Shown here piece after piece: positions 34,638 through 43,963 of a stretch of DNA of 64,000 nt. Made by a program: the position numbers and the translations under genes. How positions within the stretch are numbered: position 1 is the stretch's first letter; each line of letters begins with the position of its first letter. Origin of the DNA: Frankia sp. AiPs1 (GTDB taxonomy: Bacteria > Actinomycetota > Actinomycetes > Frankiales > Frankiaceae); assembly GCF_023716945.1 (NCBI RefSeq), contig NZ_JAMQQF010000001.1, positions 25,863 to 89,862 on the forward strand, in the 5' to 3' direction. Below the pieces are notes generated by a model. It did not search any database, was not told the DNA's origin, and saw nothing but the letters and a program-made list of their open reading frames with translations.

Positions 34638-35937
34638 TGGTGCCGTCCTGCTGGTCGAAGAGATTGTCGGCGAGAAGTGGCTGTTCGTCGTGTGGGTCGG
34701 CGGCCGTGACCCGCACCCGCCAGTAGGCATGAGCGCCGGTCGGAGTCCACAGGCGTGGTCGGTCGCTGGTCGGGGTTAGGACTCCGGCGGCGACCAGGAT
34801 GGCGATGGCTTCCCTGGTGAGGGTCTTGAGCGCCGCGGTGGACCGGTAGGAGCGGGCCCACTCGGCGTTGTCGGCTTTGGCCCCTTCGATGACGGCCTGG
34901 AATGCGTCCACTGGGAGAGGCGCAGCGGAGTCGTCGGTGTTCAGCCAGTGCACGATGAGCAGCGCGGCCTGGCCGGCGAGGGACCGCGGCTGGGGGAACT
35001 CGAGATCGGTGCTGCGCCGGTCCGGGTCGCCCGTAAGCCACAGGTCGCGGCGGACGATACACGTCAGCCCGGCGGTGAGAGTCGCGTTCAGCGCCTGTCT
35101 GCGTCCGCCGGGCGAGGCCAGGTAGCGTGCCTCGCTGCGGACACCGTCGAGGACAACGACCGCGTCGTCGATCACTGTTCGCAGAGCGCGGTGCCGTCGC
35201 TGAAGGTCGCGTTGGTTCTCGGACACATGCTTAGGTAGGTCTTGCTGGTCCTCGCACAGTTTCGCGATGTGCGTCCGCGGCTCGCCGATGTCGATCTGTA
35301 GCTGGGAGATGGCCGGTGCCGCTAGCAGGTCGTTGAGCCGCTCAGGGTTGCAGGTGATCACGACGTCGTTGGCGGCTGCTGTGCCAGTCGCAGCCAGCGG
35401 TCCGTCACACGTGATGATCCGCCACTCCTGCAGGAGCTCAAGCGCCTCGACGAACGCGCGGCGATGCTGTTCCGCTCGCGCCCGCGGCTCGCCTGCCTGG
35501 GTAACGACGTTGAAGGCCGGCAGGTCGCCGCGGCTCGACTCGGCCGCGCAGGTGCGGATGACTTCGCGCTGTAGGTCGCCAAAAGTGATCTCTGGGCGGC
35601 GCCAGAGTTGCTCGGCGGCCAGGCACAGCAGGATGAGGGCGAGCTTCGACGGGCTGCCTGCGTGCTCGCTGGGCAGGGGGCTCCGGTCGGTGGGCGGTCG
35701 GTCGCGACGCTTGAACAGGCGGACGTACCGGCCGAAGGTCGAGACCTTGAGGCGCCATCCCAAGATCGCCTGGAACCATTGCCGAAGGTCGTTCTCGTGG
35801 AGACGGGCCTGGCGGTAGAGGTCGGGCTCCGTCTCCTCGGTGAGGAACGGTTTGCGCAGCAGCGCTGCGATGACCGGTGTCAGATCGGTGAGCGTGTCGT
35901 CATCGTCGTCAACGAGGAGGTCCTCGACATCGGTCAT
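34621..35937 (-). CDS. jetB: Wadjet JetB-like subunit (DUF2398/TIGR02678-like)
   Basis: The 438-residue protein resembles DUF2398/TIGR02678 proteins, the MukE-like winged-helix subunit of this Wadjet branch: VIAALLRKPFLTEETEPDLY, then LRQWFQAILGWRLKVSTFGRY and LKRRDRPPTDRSP. The C-terminal winged-helix-like part includes LTREAIAILVAAGVLTP. It bridges JetA and the JetC heads and takes part in DNA clamping, by analogy. The ATG overlaps the jetA stop and the gene end overlaps jetC. Confidence 0.8.
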   Translation of the reverse strand: MTDVEDLLVDDDDDTLTDLTPVIAALLRKPFLTEETEPDLYRQARLHENDLRQWFQAILGWRLKVSTFGRYVRLFKRRDRPPTDRSPLPSEHAGSPSKLALILLCLAAEQLWRRPEITFGDLQREVIRTCAAESSRGDLPAFNVVTQAGEPRARAEQHRRAFVEALELLQEWRIITCDGPLAATGTAAANDVVITCNPERLNDLLAAPAISQLQIDIGEPRTHIAKLCEDQQDLPKHVSENQRDLQRRHRALRTVIDDAVVVLDGVRSEARYLASPGGRRQALNATLTAGLTCIVRRDLWLTGDPDRRSTDLEFPQPRSLAGQAALLIVHWLNTDDSAAPLPVDAFQAVIEGAKADNAEWARSYRSTAALKTLTREAIAILVAAGVLTPTSDRPRLWTPTGAHAYWRVRVTAADPHDEQPLLADNLFDQQDGTSDQPQ

Positions 35938-37445
35938 CGACGTACCAGGGTCGCCGGTGCGCCTACGGGGGATATCTCAACTCGTACGTCAGGCGCTGTC
36001 AGCGTGCCCTCGGTTGTCGGGATCGTGACCACCTGGCCGGGTCTTCCGGTCGTGAGCCGCATACGACAGCGGAGCGTAAGTGCCTCGCCGAAGCCCAGAT
36101 CGGCGTCGTAGCTGTCCAACGCCTCTTCGAGGAGGGCAACCAGGACCTCCAGGTGAGCACCGTCGATCTCGGCGAAGTGCGCCAGCCCCACCATGCCGGG
36201 CGTTACCAGTCCGGCTGAGAGTTCCGCGAGCCGCGCCAGCTCCGCAGTCGCCGCCTGCTCCTCCGCTTGACGAGAGAGCTCCAGGTTTTCCATCCGCCGC
36301 GGCGCGCGAGGCGCCGCCGCGCTGCTGGCCCGGCCACGCAGGCTCACGGATACTGCTTCACGCGGGGCGGCTGCTGTGATGGCCGCGGGCAGGACGTCGT
36401 CATCGTCGATCGTGACCTGCGGATGCTGCGCCGCCCACAGCCCGGTCGCGGCAGCGAACACCCCGTCGGCGTCCTCTGCGGATTCCTGTGCGTGTAGCAG
36501 CCGGGCTAGCTCGTGGAAGTCCGCTGCCAGGTCACTGGTGCGGTTGGACGCGTAGTAGCGACGCGTGATGGCCGACAGCAATGCGTCGATCGCGTACAGC
36601 GCAGAGTCGATGATCCTGTCGATGTTTCCGCCGGAGCTGAACCAGGCATCGAGGCTCTCCAGATCCGCGACGGCGTCGTCGATCCACGCTGCTGTACCGC
36701 CGGGTGCCATCGCCCCGATTCCCGGGGCGGCGGCCTCCGCGATGACGGCGTAGCCCGTGGCGCGGACGTCCTGCAAGCTGCGCCGCAACGGCGCGAGCCC
36801 TGCCTGGGTGTGCTGAACGAACTGGCGGAGCACGAGCATGATCCGGGCGCGGCTCTCGCTGAATACTTCGTCGTCGGTGACATCCTGCTGGTTGAGCATC
36901 CGCATCGCGTCGTAGTAGTCGCCTGCGGCGTCGAGCAGCTGGCCCAGATGCGATCGCACGTGCGTGAGATCGAGTGCCACCCGCATCGGTCCCTCGTCGA
37001 GGTGGAGGAGGAGCTCGCGCAGTGTGTCCTGAATGGACTCGATCAATTGCGGTGGCAGGGCGAGCACGCGGTCAAGGTCATTGATCGCGTCGCGGACCGA
37101 CCGCACGATGATGCGGCCCTTCTTGCTCAGCGACCACGCTTCCTGGCGACGGTGGCCATCGCGCAGGTCCTCCCGGGCGGCCGTCGGGCTCAGGAACGGC
37201 AGGACGAGCCGCATCTGGACCAGGCCGTCCAGCCGGGAGCGCAGCTGCTCGGCGGGCATCGGCTCGCCGTATCCGTCCCGCCGCATCTGCTCGGCGATGT
37301 CTCGCATCGTGGACATCGGCGCGGAACCACTGAGCCGCAGGAGGGCGGAGAGGATCGCCGCGTAGTCCTCGCGCGCCTCGCCGAGTGGCTCGCCGACAAA
37401 ACGCCACATATCGGGCTCGATGCCCCGCCACCAGTCGCTTCTCAT
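35934..37445 (-). CDS. jetA: Wadjet JetA-like kleisin subunit (DUF2397/TIGR02677-like)
   Basis: This 503-residue protein fits the DUF2397/TIGR02677 family, the MukF-like kleisin of this Wadjet branch: DMWRFVGEPLGEAREDYAAI, a winged-helix start LRSRLDGLVQMRLVLPF, a helical middle with ITRRYYASNRTSDLAADFHELARLL and a C-terminal domain. It is the first gene of the jet block, 145 bp after sbcC on the same strand, so it may share the sbcDC transcript or have its own promoter in that gap. The ATG lies at 37445. Confidence 0.8.
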   Translation of the reverse strand: MRSDWWRGIEPDMWRFVGEPLGEAREDYAAILSALLRLSGSAPMSTMRDIAEQMRRDGYGEPMPAEQLRSRLDGLVQMRLVLPFLSPTAAREDLRDGHRRQEAWSLSKKGRIIVRSVRDAINDLDRVLALPPQLIESIQDTLRELLLHLDEGPMRVALDLTHVRSHLGQLLDAAGDYYDAMRMLNQQDVTDDEVFSESRARIMLVLRQFVQHTQAGLAPLRRSLQDVRATGYAVIAEAAAPGIGAMAPGGTAAWIDDAVADLESLDAWFSSGGNIDRIIDSALYAIDALLSAITRRYYASNRTSDLAADFHELARLLHAQESAEDADGVFAAATGLWAAQHPQVTIDDDDVLPAAITAAAPREAVSVSLRGRASSAAAPRAPRRMENLELSRQAEEQAATAELARLAELSAGLVTPGMVGLAHFAEIDGAHLEVLVALLEEALDSYDADLGFGEALTLRCRMRLTTGRPGQVVTIPTTEGTLTAPDVRVEISPVGAPATLVRR

Positions 37446-37590
37446 GACCCCCCCTGCGGCCGACCGCCCTCCGCCACATAAGGATTACAGATGGGTACGA
37501 CAGCCCGTCGGGATATTGGCGCTTCGCTGCACCATCGATGCGCGCCCACTACGGCTTCGCGCCTGTGCGGCTGGAGCGGCCCGTTGGGGG

Positions 37591-40587
37591 TCATGGCAGG
37601 AGTCCCCCGTCGAGGTCCTCGTCGACGAGCCGGCCCCGCTCCAACATGGAGGCCCAGTGCGCCTGGCTTCCGGATTCGTCACGGGTCACGAGGAGCACGT
37701 CACCGATGTTCTCGGCCACGGCTCGCATGTGGCTGATGACGGCGACGAGCCGTCCGCCCAGGGTCTGTCGCGACAGGGCAGCGAGTGCCTCAGCGAGGGT
37801 GTCGGCGTCGAGAGAGCCGAATCCCTCGTCGAGCAGAAGAGCGTCGGCGCGTCCACCGGCACGTCCAGCGAGGTCGACGACCGCCAGCGCCAGCGCCAGG
37901 CTGGCCAGGAATGTCTCTCCGCCGGAGAGCGTCCGTCCGTCACGTGGCTGCGACGTGTGCCGGTCGATGATGCGGAAGTCGGGGGAGAACGCGAACCGCC
38001 CGGCGGTCATGGCCAGCAGCTGGTCGGTAGCCAGTCCGAGGAGGGCCCGCTGCCGGCGCGCGACCACCGCGGCTTGGAAGCGGCCCGCGGCCAACAGCGT
38101 GGACAGTTCGCGGAGGGCGTCGACGAGCGGGGTCGCGGCCTCGATCCGCCGGTCCAGATCTGAGGCGATCGGTGTCTCGCGCTCCGCACGGTCGAGGTCC
38201 GTCTGGGCCACCATCGCTGCGGCTGCGGCTTCGATGATGAGTCTGTCGAACTGCTCCATCGCATCCACCCCGGCAGCGGACAGGACTTCGGTGATCTCGT
38301 CGTCAGCTTGCCGGGCCTGGGACGTGGCGGTAGCCGCTTCGTCGCGCGCCGCGCGCAGCAGAACGGCGACGGTGTCCTCAAGAGCCGCGGCCCAGGTTAC
38401 GGACGTGGGCAACTCGTCGTCTGGGGAGCGCGGTGGTGGCGGCTGGTGGCCAACGAGGAGGGCGGTCTCGCTGGCGCGCCGAACCAGCTCGTCGAGCGCG
38501 TGGAGGAGCTTTGTAACGGGTCTTTCCACCTCGGTGAGATGCCGCGTGTCGAGGCGGGCTTGCAGGTCACCAAGCTCGCCTATCTGCGCTCGTGCGGCGG
38601 TCAACTGATCAGTGACCGCCTTGAGTTCCACCTCCCATTCGCGCGCGGTGCCGAGCAGCAGGTCCAGGCCCTCGACGGTGACCGGGTCGAGGCGCCAGAG
38701 CTCGGGCAGTTCCTCCAGCTTTCCCACTGATGCGCGGAGGCGTTGATCAAGAGCGAGACGGTCTGCGGTCAAGCTGTCCTGCCGTCCAGCGAGCGCTCGA
38801 CGGCTCTGGTCCACCTTCGCAGCCTCAACGGCCAGGCTCTCCCGCGAAGCAGCCGCCACTTTGCCCTGTTCCTCCAGGCCCTCCTCCTCGGCGACACAGA
38901 TAGTTAGGAGCGGTAGCACGACCGCATCGGCAGGCTGGTCGAGGTCGACTGCTCTCAGCTGCGGGGCGAGCCGATCGACTACCAGGGCCAGCTTCTGGCG
39001 CTCTGCGACTGCGCGTGGTTCCAGCCGCTCAACATCCTCGATGGCGTTCCGGCGGCTGAGAACTGCGGCGCCATGCCGACCCTCAATCTCCTTCGCGGCG
39101 GCGGTCGCGGTGGCCAGCACGGCTCGGGCCTCGCCCACCTCGCGTTCAGGAGGTGGTTGGAAGGTGATTGGAAGGTCGCGGCTGCAGACTGGACACGGCT
39201 GCCCCGGCTGGCAGGCCGCTGCGGCGTGAGCGGCGCTGTTGGATCGCATGACCGCTTCGAGTACCTGGTCGGCGGCGATCTGCCTCTCCTTGGCCGCGCC
39301 GAGCTGTGCTGCGCTCTCCTCCATCGCGGCCTCAGCCTGCTTGATGCGAAGACGAGCGCCTTCGACCTCGCTCTCGGTGCCGTGCAGGGCAATCCGCAAG
39401 CTCTGCGCGGAGGCGACGACGGCGAGCTGGCTCGCGACGAGTTCCCTGGACGCAGCCACCGAGTCCGCGGCGGACCGTGCAGCCTCCTCGGCCTCGCCAA
39501 CGACAGTGGCCCGCTCCACGAGGCCGGCCGCGTGCTCATCGACGACGCGACGGTCCTCTGCGAGCCGCAGGTCGGCAGCCTCTATCCGGTTGCGGTCCGT
39601 ATCGATGTTCGGGAGCTGTTCGCGTGCCGTCTCGACGATGGCGATCGCTCGCGGAAGGATCGACGGCCCGCGGCCTTGCCTTTCAGCCTCATCGACGGTG
39701 TCCTGCAGCGCGCCTTCGCGTCTCTGCCACTCGGTCGTGGCGTCCTGGCACGTCTTCTGTTCGCCGCGGATCTCCTTCTCGAGACTGGCGAGCGCCCCAA
39801 GAACAGCAGCCGCCGTGGGCTGTCTCGCGGCCTGGAGCAGCTCTTCTTGGCGTCCGGCAGCGGTCGCGCGGGCGAGGAGTCCGTCGCGCCGGGCCGCGGC
39901 GCCGCGGGCGGTGTCACGAGCATCGGTGAACTGGGCTTCGCGTTGGCCTGCGTCATGAAGCCGCCGGGTCGCCGCCGCCGCGGCGGCGGGCGGATCATCG
40001 AGCAGCTTCTGGCGTTCGATGATGCGCTGCGTAAGCAGGTGGTGCAGGCGTTCGTGGGAGATCTGCGCCGTGTTCCGAATCGTGTCGAGTTGGTCGAGAC
40101 CAAGGACGCTCTTGAGGATTTCGGTCCGGTCCTTGGGGGTGGCGTACAGCAGCGCCTGGAACCGGCCCTGCGGCAGGATCACGGTCTTCAGGAACGCGCG
40201 ATAGTCAAGGCCGATCATCTTCTCGATGACGGTATTGACTTCTGTCCTGGAGTCGTGACGCGTACCGTCGTCCAGGCAGAGCAGCTCGTGGCGTGATGGT
40301 GGTGACGACGAACGGGAGATGGTCCGCGTGACCTGCCAGGTCTTGTCGGCGCACCGGAACGTGAGCCGCACCCGCATCGTGGCTGCACCGTCGGCGATCA
40401 GCTCGCTGGCGTTACGCCCGTCCCAGGTTGATCCGCCATACAGGGCGAAGTACAGAGCCTCGAGTAGCGAGGATTTCCCGGCGCCGGTGTCGCCGTGGAT
40501 GGCGATGAGACCGACCGAAGAGAAGTCGATCTCCTGCTCGGCCAGGTACGAGCGCAGTCCACGCAGGCTCAGGGACAGCGGCCTCAT
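37591..40587 (-). CDS. sbcC: SbcC-like exonuclease ATPase subunit
   Basis: This 998-residue SMC-type ATPase has the N-terminal LSLRGLRSYLAEQEIDF and Walker A HGDTGAGKSSLLEALYFALYG, coiled coils with a zinc hook CPVC at residues 465-468, and C-terminal LSGGETFLASLALALALVD with Walker B ALLLDEGFGSLD. With SbcD it forms the Mre11-Rad50-like nuclease that opens hairpins and blocked DNA ends. The ATG overlaps the sbcD stop. Sitting directly before jetA makes a dual role with Wadjet, such as clearing cut plasmid DNA, plausible but unproven. Confidence 0.88.
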   Translation of the reverse strand: MRPLSLSLRGLRSYLAEQEIDFSSVGLIAIHGDTGAGKSSLLEALYFALYGGSTWDGRNASELIADGAATMRVRLTFRCADKTWQVTRTISRSSSPPSRHELLCLDDGTRHDSRTEVNTVIEKMIGLDYRAFLKTVILPQGRFQALLYATPKDRTEILKSVLGLDQLDTIRNTAQISHERLHHLLTQRIIERQKLLDDPPAAAAAATRRLHDAGQREAQFTDARDTARGAAARRDGLLARATAAGRQEELLQAARQPTAAAVLGALASLEKEIRGEQKTCQDATTEWQRREGALQDTVDEAERQGRGPSILPRAIAIVETAREQLPNIDTDRNRIEAADLRLAEDRRVVDEHAAGLVERATVVGEAEEAARSAADSVAASRELVASQLAVVASAQSLRIALHGTESEVEGARLRIKQAEAAMEESAAQLGAAKERQIAADQVLEAVMRSNSAAHAAAACQPGQPCPVCSRDLPITFQPPPEREVGEARAVLATATAAAKEIEGRHGAAVLSRRNAIEDVERLEPRAVAERQKLALVVDRLAPQLRAVDLDQPADAVVLPLLTICVAEEEGLEEQGKVAAASRESLAVEAAKVDQSRRALAGRQDSLTADRLALDQRLRASVGKLEELPELWRLDPVTVEGLDLLLGTAREWEVELKAVTDQLTAARAQIGELGDLQARLDTRHLTEVERPVTKLLHALDELVRRASETALLVGHQPPPPRSPDDELPTSVTWAAALEDTVAVLLRAARDEAATATSQARQADDEITEVLSAAGVDAMEQFDRLIIEAAAAAMVAQTDLDRAERETPIASDLDRRIEAATPLVDALRELSTLLAAGRFQAAVVARRQRALLGLATDQLLAMTAGRFAFSPDFRIIDRHTSQPRDGRTLSGGETFLASLALALAVVDLAGRAGGRADALLLDEGFGSLDADTLAEALAALSRQTLGGRLVAVISHMRAVAENIGDVLLVTRDESGSQAHWASMLERGRLVDEDLDGGLLP

Positions 40588-41840
40588 GCTGACACCTCCG
40601 CACCGTCGGTTGGCGCCGCTGCGGTGAGCAGGGCCTCCTCGTCGAACACCGGATCGCGGTCTTCCTCAATGGCCCCGAGGATCCTGCTGAAGGCGTCGAG
40701 GACGATCTGGGGGCTGGCCGCGCGGCTGCCGCGCTCGGCGAGGAACTCGGCGAACATCTCCCGAAGGCTGGGCTCCGCGTCGACCTCCACCTGGTCCGCG
40801 GTGACGATGTCGATCGACAGGTCCGAGCGTGCGGGCGAGACATCGAGCAGGGTTGCGCGGGGCAGCATGCGCCGCACCTGTTCGGTCAGGGTGGGCAGGT
40901 GGGTGGGCGTCTCGACTGTGATCACGCACAGGTCGTCGTCGATTTCGCTAGCGATGGCCTCGAGCTGCTCCAGGGTGCCGTGGAACTTGGACAACCGCCG
41001 GCCAGCACTGAGAGGGACGGTTTCGACACGAGCCGGCGTGCCCGGCTCCGCTTCGACCAGAACCACGCTCTTCGTCTCATGGATCTCGCCGAAGTCCAAC
41101 GCGATCGGCGAGCCGGCGTAGCGGCCGACGACGTTCCTGCCCGGGAGTGCCTGCGGCCTGTGGAGGTGGCCGAACGCCGCGTAGCTCACGGCCGGGACCG
41201 TGTCGAGATCGGTCGAGTAGGTGGCGTCGATGTGCATCCCGCGCTCGCTGCCGCTGTGCGTCGCGCCTCCGACGTACAGGTGCGCTGCGAAGACGGCGAT
41301 GTCTGTCGTCGGGTTGAAGTTCGTGAGCAGTGCCCTGCCCAGTGCGGCCTCGATGCCGCGTACCTGCGTGAGGTAGTCGGTGCCCCAGCTGGCCGGGTCG
41401 CCGAAGGCGTCGGTCATCAGGTGGGCGTGCTGGAACGGTAGAGCGGCCAGCCGCACGGTGTGGCCGCTTCGGGTGGGGAACTGCAGGACGCCATCCTGCG
41501 GGGCCCGGACCTTGGCCACGAAGTGGACCCTTTGGACCCCGCCCGAGATGCGCATGTAGAGGTTGAGCGCGTCCAGCAGGCTGGCGGAGTCGTGATTGCC
41601 GCACACAACGACGACCGGGGCGATCGACGCGAGCTCACGCAGAGCATGCCCCGCCCGGGTGATGTCCTCGGTTGCTGGGCGGGCCCGGTCAAACAGGTCG
41701 CCCGTATGGCAGATCAGATCTGGGCCGAACGCGCGTGCCACCTCCGTGATTTCCGCGATGACCTGGTCGTGGTCTGGTGCCCGGGATTGGCGGTACAGCG
41801 TCGCACCTAGGTGCCAGTCGGAGGTGTGTAGCAGCTTCAT
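40584..41840 (-). CDS. sbcD: SbcD-like Mre11 family nuclease
   Basis: This is a 418-residue metallophosphoesterase of the Mre11/SbcD family, starting at MKLLHTSDWHLG (ATG at 41840). The metal ligands are visible in HTSDWHLG, HTGDLFDR, VVCGNHDS and FGHLHRPQ. A C-terminal cap follows. It pairs with SbcC through an ATGA overlap. The frame is open to 41996, but that part overlaps the divergent gene's promoter and start and is not expected to be translated. Confidence 0.88.
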   Translation of the reverse strand: MKLLHTSDWHLGATLYRQSRAPDHDQVIAEITEVARAFGPDLICHTGDLFDRARPATEDITRAGHALRELASIAPVVVVCGNHDSASLLDALNLYMRISGGVQRVHFVAKVRAPQDGVLQFPTRSGHTVRLAALPFQHAHLMTDAFGDPASWGTDYLTQVRGIEAALGRALLTNFNPTTDIAVFAAHLYVGGATHSGSERGMHIDATYSTDLDTVPAVSYAAFGHLHRPQALPGRNVVGRYAGSPIALDFGEIHETKSVVLVEAEPGTPARVETVPLSAGRRLSKFHGTLEQLEAIASEIDDDLCVITVETPTHLPTLTEQVRRMLPRATLLDVSPARSDLSIDIVTADQVEVDAEPSLREMFAEFLAERGSRAASPQIVLDAFSRILGAIEEDRDPVFDEEALLTAAAPTDGAEVSA

Positions 41841-41972
41841 GACGTTCCTTCGCACGCAGGACAGTGAGGGGTCGCGGTGCCGGCCGCGGCGTGGACGAGC
41901 CGGTACGGAACGCGACCGGCTCAAGTTTGGCAGAACGTGGAAGTACGTCAAGTCCCATGGTAGCTTTGACCC
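41841..41972. promoter_or_regulatory. Divergent promoter region between sbcD and the four-gene operon
   Basis: These 132 bases serve both directions. TAGCTT lies six bases before the ATG at 41973 and there is no ribosome site, which fits a leaderless actinobacterial promoter (TANNNT about 7 bases from the start). The region is less GC-rich towards the plus-strand gene. Confidence 0.45.
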
Positions 41973-42797
41973 ATGCCAAGCATGCCGGATGTCCAAGCAG
42001 CGATGGCCGAGGTGACTCGGCTGCAGCAGCGTCTGGCTGCGGCGCTCGATGCTGACGACCTTGGTGAGGCTGACCGGCTACTTGCCGAACTGAGCGTGGC
42101 GGAGCGGCACCGCAATCGCCTGCTGCAGCGCGCCTCGGCGGGCAGCGGAGCGTTCGATGCGGCTCCTCCGATCAGGGAGCAGGTGGCCGCCATCCTCGGG
42201 ATTCTGAGCCGGCCCGCCTCGGTCTCCCTCATCCGAGACGTCGCGACCGCCCGGTTCGGTGAGACGATCCAGCCAAGCCGGCTGGCATCGTTGCGCCGGG
42301 ACGAACAGCGCTCCTGGCAGGCCGCCCACCGCGGCACCGCACCGGGTGCCCGTTCGCTCGCCCGGCCGGTGTACGTCGTTCCAGCTCTCACGTTCGACCG
42401 GTTCGCCCCCGTGAGGGGAATGCTCGCCCTGTCGAGCTGGCCGCTGGAGATCAGACTGATCGCGCCTGCCAGCGCCAGGGTGGACGTCCTGTACATCATC
42501 ATGCGGCTGGTCGACGAGCTCGATCGCACGCCCGACTCGCCGTGGGCACCGAACCTCCGACGTCTTGTCTGGCGCTTCGCACACACGATCGCTGGCGCCG
42601 TTGAGATCAGGGGTGGATTTGACTACAGCTCCGTCCGTGAGGCCGCGGAACGCGAGCTACAGCAGATCTCGGATACCGACACAACCGAACGCGCTGAGGC
42701 CGCGGAACGGGCCCACGCGAAGCTTGACCCCGAAACCCAATTGTTCGGCGCTACTATGCGCCTCGCCAACCGACCCTCCTCAGAGGCCACTGGATGA
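41973..42797 (+). CDS. Unknown protein, first gene of the Cas4-like/helicase operon
   Basis: This 274-residue protein starts with a predicted coiled coil (AAMAEVTRLQQRLAAALDADDL then GEADRLLAELSVAERHRNRL, residues 8-50). A possible winged-helix region follows (REQVAAILGILSRPASVSLI, RDVATARFGETIQPSRLASL), then a helical domain ending in charged residues. The winged-helix part suggests DNA binding or regulation. I recognise no family. It overlaps the next gene by 4 bp (ATGA), so it is translated with it. Confidence 0.7.
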   Translation: MPSMPDVQAAMAEVTRLQQRLAAALDADDLGEADRLLAELSVAERHRNRLLQRASAGSGAFDAAPPIREQVAAILGILSRPASVSLIRDVATARFGETIQPSRLASLRRDEQRSWQAAHRGTAPGARSLARPVYVVPALTFDRFAPVRGMLALSSWPLEIRLIAPASARVDVLYIIMRLVDELDRTPDSPWAPNLRRLVWRFAHTIAGAVEIRGGFDYSSVREAAERELQQISDTDTTERAEAAERAHAKLDPETQLFGATMRLANRPSSEATG

Positions 42798-43963
42798 TCT
42801 TCCGTGACGCCCGGGAACGTCTCGTGCACTTCCGCGGCGACTTCCCGGCCAAGCCGCTCGACGCTCGGCGCATCGCCGGACTGCTGGACGCTCCCGGATG
42901 CATGCGTCGTCAGGTGATCGATGCCGCATCGGTGCCGATGAAAGATCTGGCACCGCTCATTGGCTGCCGCGAGCCGCGGCAGAGCTCATACGCACTGCAG
43001 CGAGGCGTGCGTTTCGAGCAGAGCGTGACGTCCAATGCGATGTCCTTCCTGCTGCCACTGGTACGTGAGCAGCTCGCACTCGACGTTCGCGAGGTACGCG
43101 AGCAGGACCTGTCCACCGTCCAGGTGCGCACCCAGTTCCCGGACCTGGACCGGGACGCCCTCACGGACCACAGGGTGAGGACGACGCGCGACTCCGTCGC
43201 CCAGATGCTCGCCGGCGATCAGCGGGCGATCAACCTGCTGCGACACCCTTATCTCGTCCTGACGCTCGGCGACATGCCCACATATCTGGAGCCGGACCTG
43301 CTGGCCTACGCCGCGTCGGGCACGCTCGCGCCGATCGAGATCAAGTCTTTTCCCTGCATCGATGGCATCGCCGATCCCGCGAAGACAGCGGAAGCCGCCC
43401 GCCAGACGGCGGTCTACATGGTCGCCCTGTGCCGGCTCGTCGAGAACCTGGGGCAGCCCTCGTCCCGGATCGCCTCCCAAGGCCTTCTGGTGATGACCCG
43501 CGACTTCACACTCGAGGCATCCGGTAGCCTGCTCGACCTGCGCCCCCAGGTGCGGCGTCTGGAGCGGGTCCTGGCGAACTTCCCCCATGTCACGCAGCTC
43601 GCGGCGCAGATTCCGACGGCCGTGTCTCTACCGGCGCTCCCCAGCAGGGACACCAGCCAGACGGAGCGGACGGCGGCCAGCGCCCAGGCGCGCGAGGCGG
43701 TCGGCGCTCTTCCCATGCGGTTTGGCGACGGATGCACAGGCTGCCCGCTGCTCGACTTCTGCCGCGGTCAGGCACAACGCGAGGAAAGCGTCGCGCAGCT
43801 CGGTACGCAAGCTGCCAACATGTGCGGCGACGTCTCCACCGTCTCACACGCCCTCGCCCTCACCGCCGGTACCCGGACACCCACCACCGCGGCCGAGAAG
43901 GCGGTCGCCGAGGAACTACGCCGCGCTGCCATCGCGGTACAGCTGGCAGGCGCTGCCGCATGA
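42794..43963 (+). CDS. Cas4/RecB-like PD-(D/E)XK nuclease with predicted Fe-S cluster
   Basis: This 389-residue protein has a nuclease core with EPDLLAYAASG (Asp168), IEIKSF (Glu182, Lys184) and QTAVY (Gln204-Tyr208), the D...EXK...QxxxY order of RecB/Cas4-type enzymes. Four cysteines, C36 in APGCMRRQ and C314, C317 and C323 in GCTGCPLLDFC, are placed as in Cas4 and AddB, where they hold a 4Fe-4S cluster. It probably trims or cuts DNA with the helicase encoded two genes later. It is coupled to both neighbours by ATGA overlaps. No cas1 or CRISPR array is nearby, so CRISPR adaptation is unlikely. Confidence 0.78.
   Translation: MIFRDARERLVHFRGDFPAKPLDARRIAGLLDAPGCMRRQVIDAASVPMKDLAPLIGCREPRQSSYALQRGVRFEQSVTSNAMSFLLPLVREQLALDVREVREQDLSTVQVRTQFPDLDRDALTDHRVRTTRDSVAQMLAGDQRAINLLRHPYLVLTLGDMPTYLEPDLLAYAASGTLAPIEIKSFPCIDGIADPAKTAEAARQTAVYMVALCRLVENLGQPSSRIASQGLLVMTRDFTLEASGSLLDLRPQVRRLERVLANFPHVTQLAAQIPTAVSLPALPSRDTSQTERTAASAQAREAVGALPMRFGDGCTGCPLLDFCRGQAQREESVAQLGTQAANMCGDVSTVSHALALTAGTRTPTTAAEKAVAEELRRAAIAVQLAGAAA

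Noticed and set aside
39073..40296. 407-codon plus-strand frame inside sbcC
   Set aside because: Shadow of the SbcC coding strand, which has Walker motifs and a zinc hook.
41840..41996. Longer SbcD starting at 41996
   Set aside because: The added 52 residues lack similarity to SbcD, which begins at MKLLHTSDWH, and would overlap the divergent gene.
42794..43963. CRISPR adaptation module suggested by the Cas4-like nuclease
   Set aside because: No cas1, cas2 or repeat-spacer array is present in the window; the 24-40 base repeats seen are coding or leader repeats.
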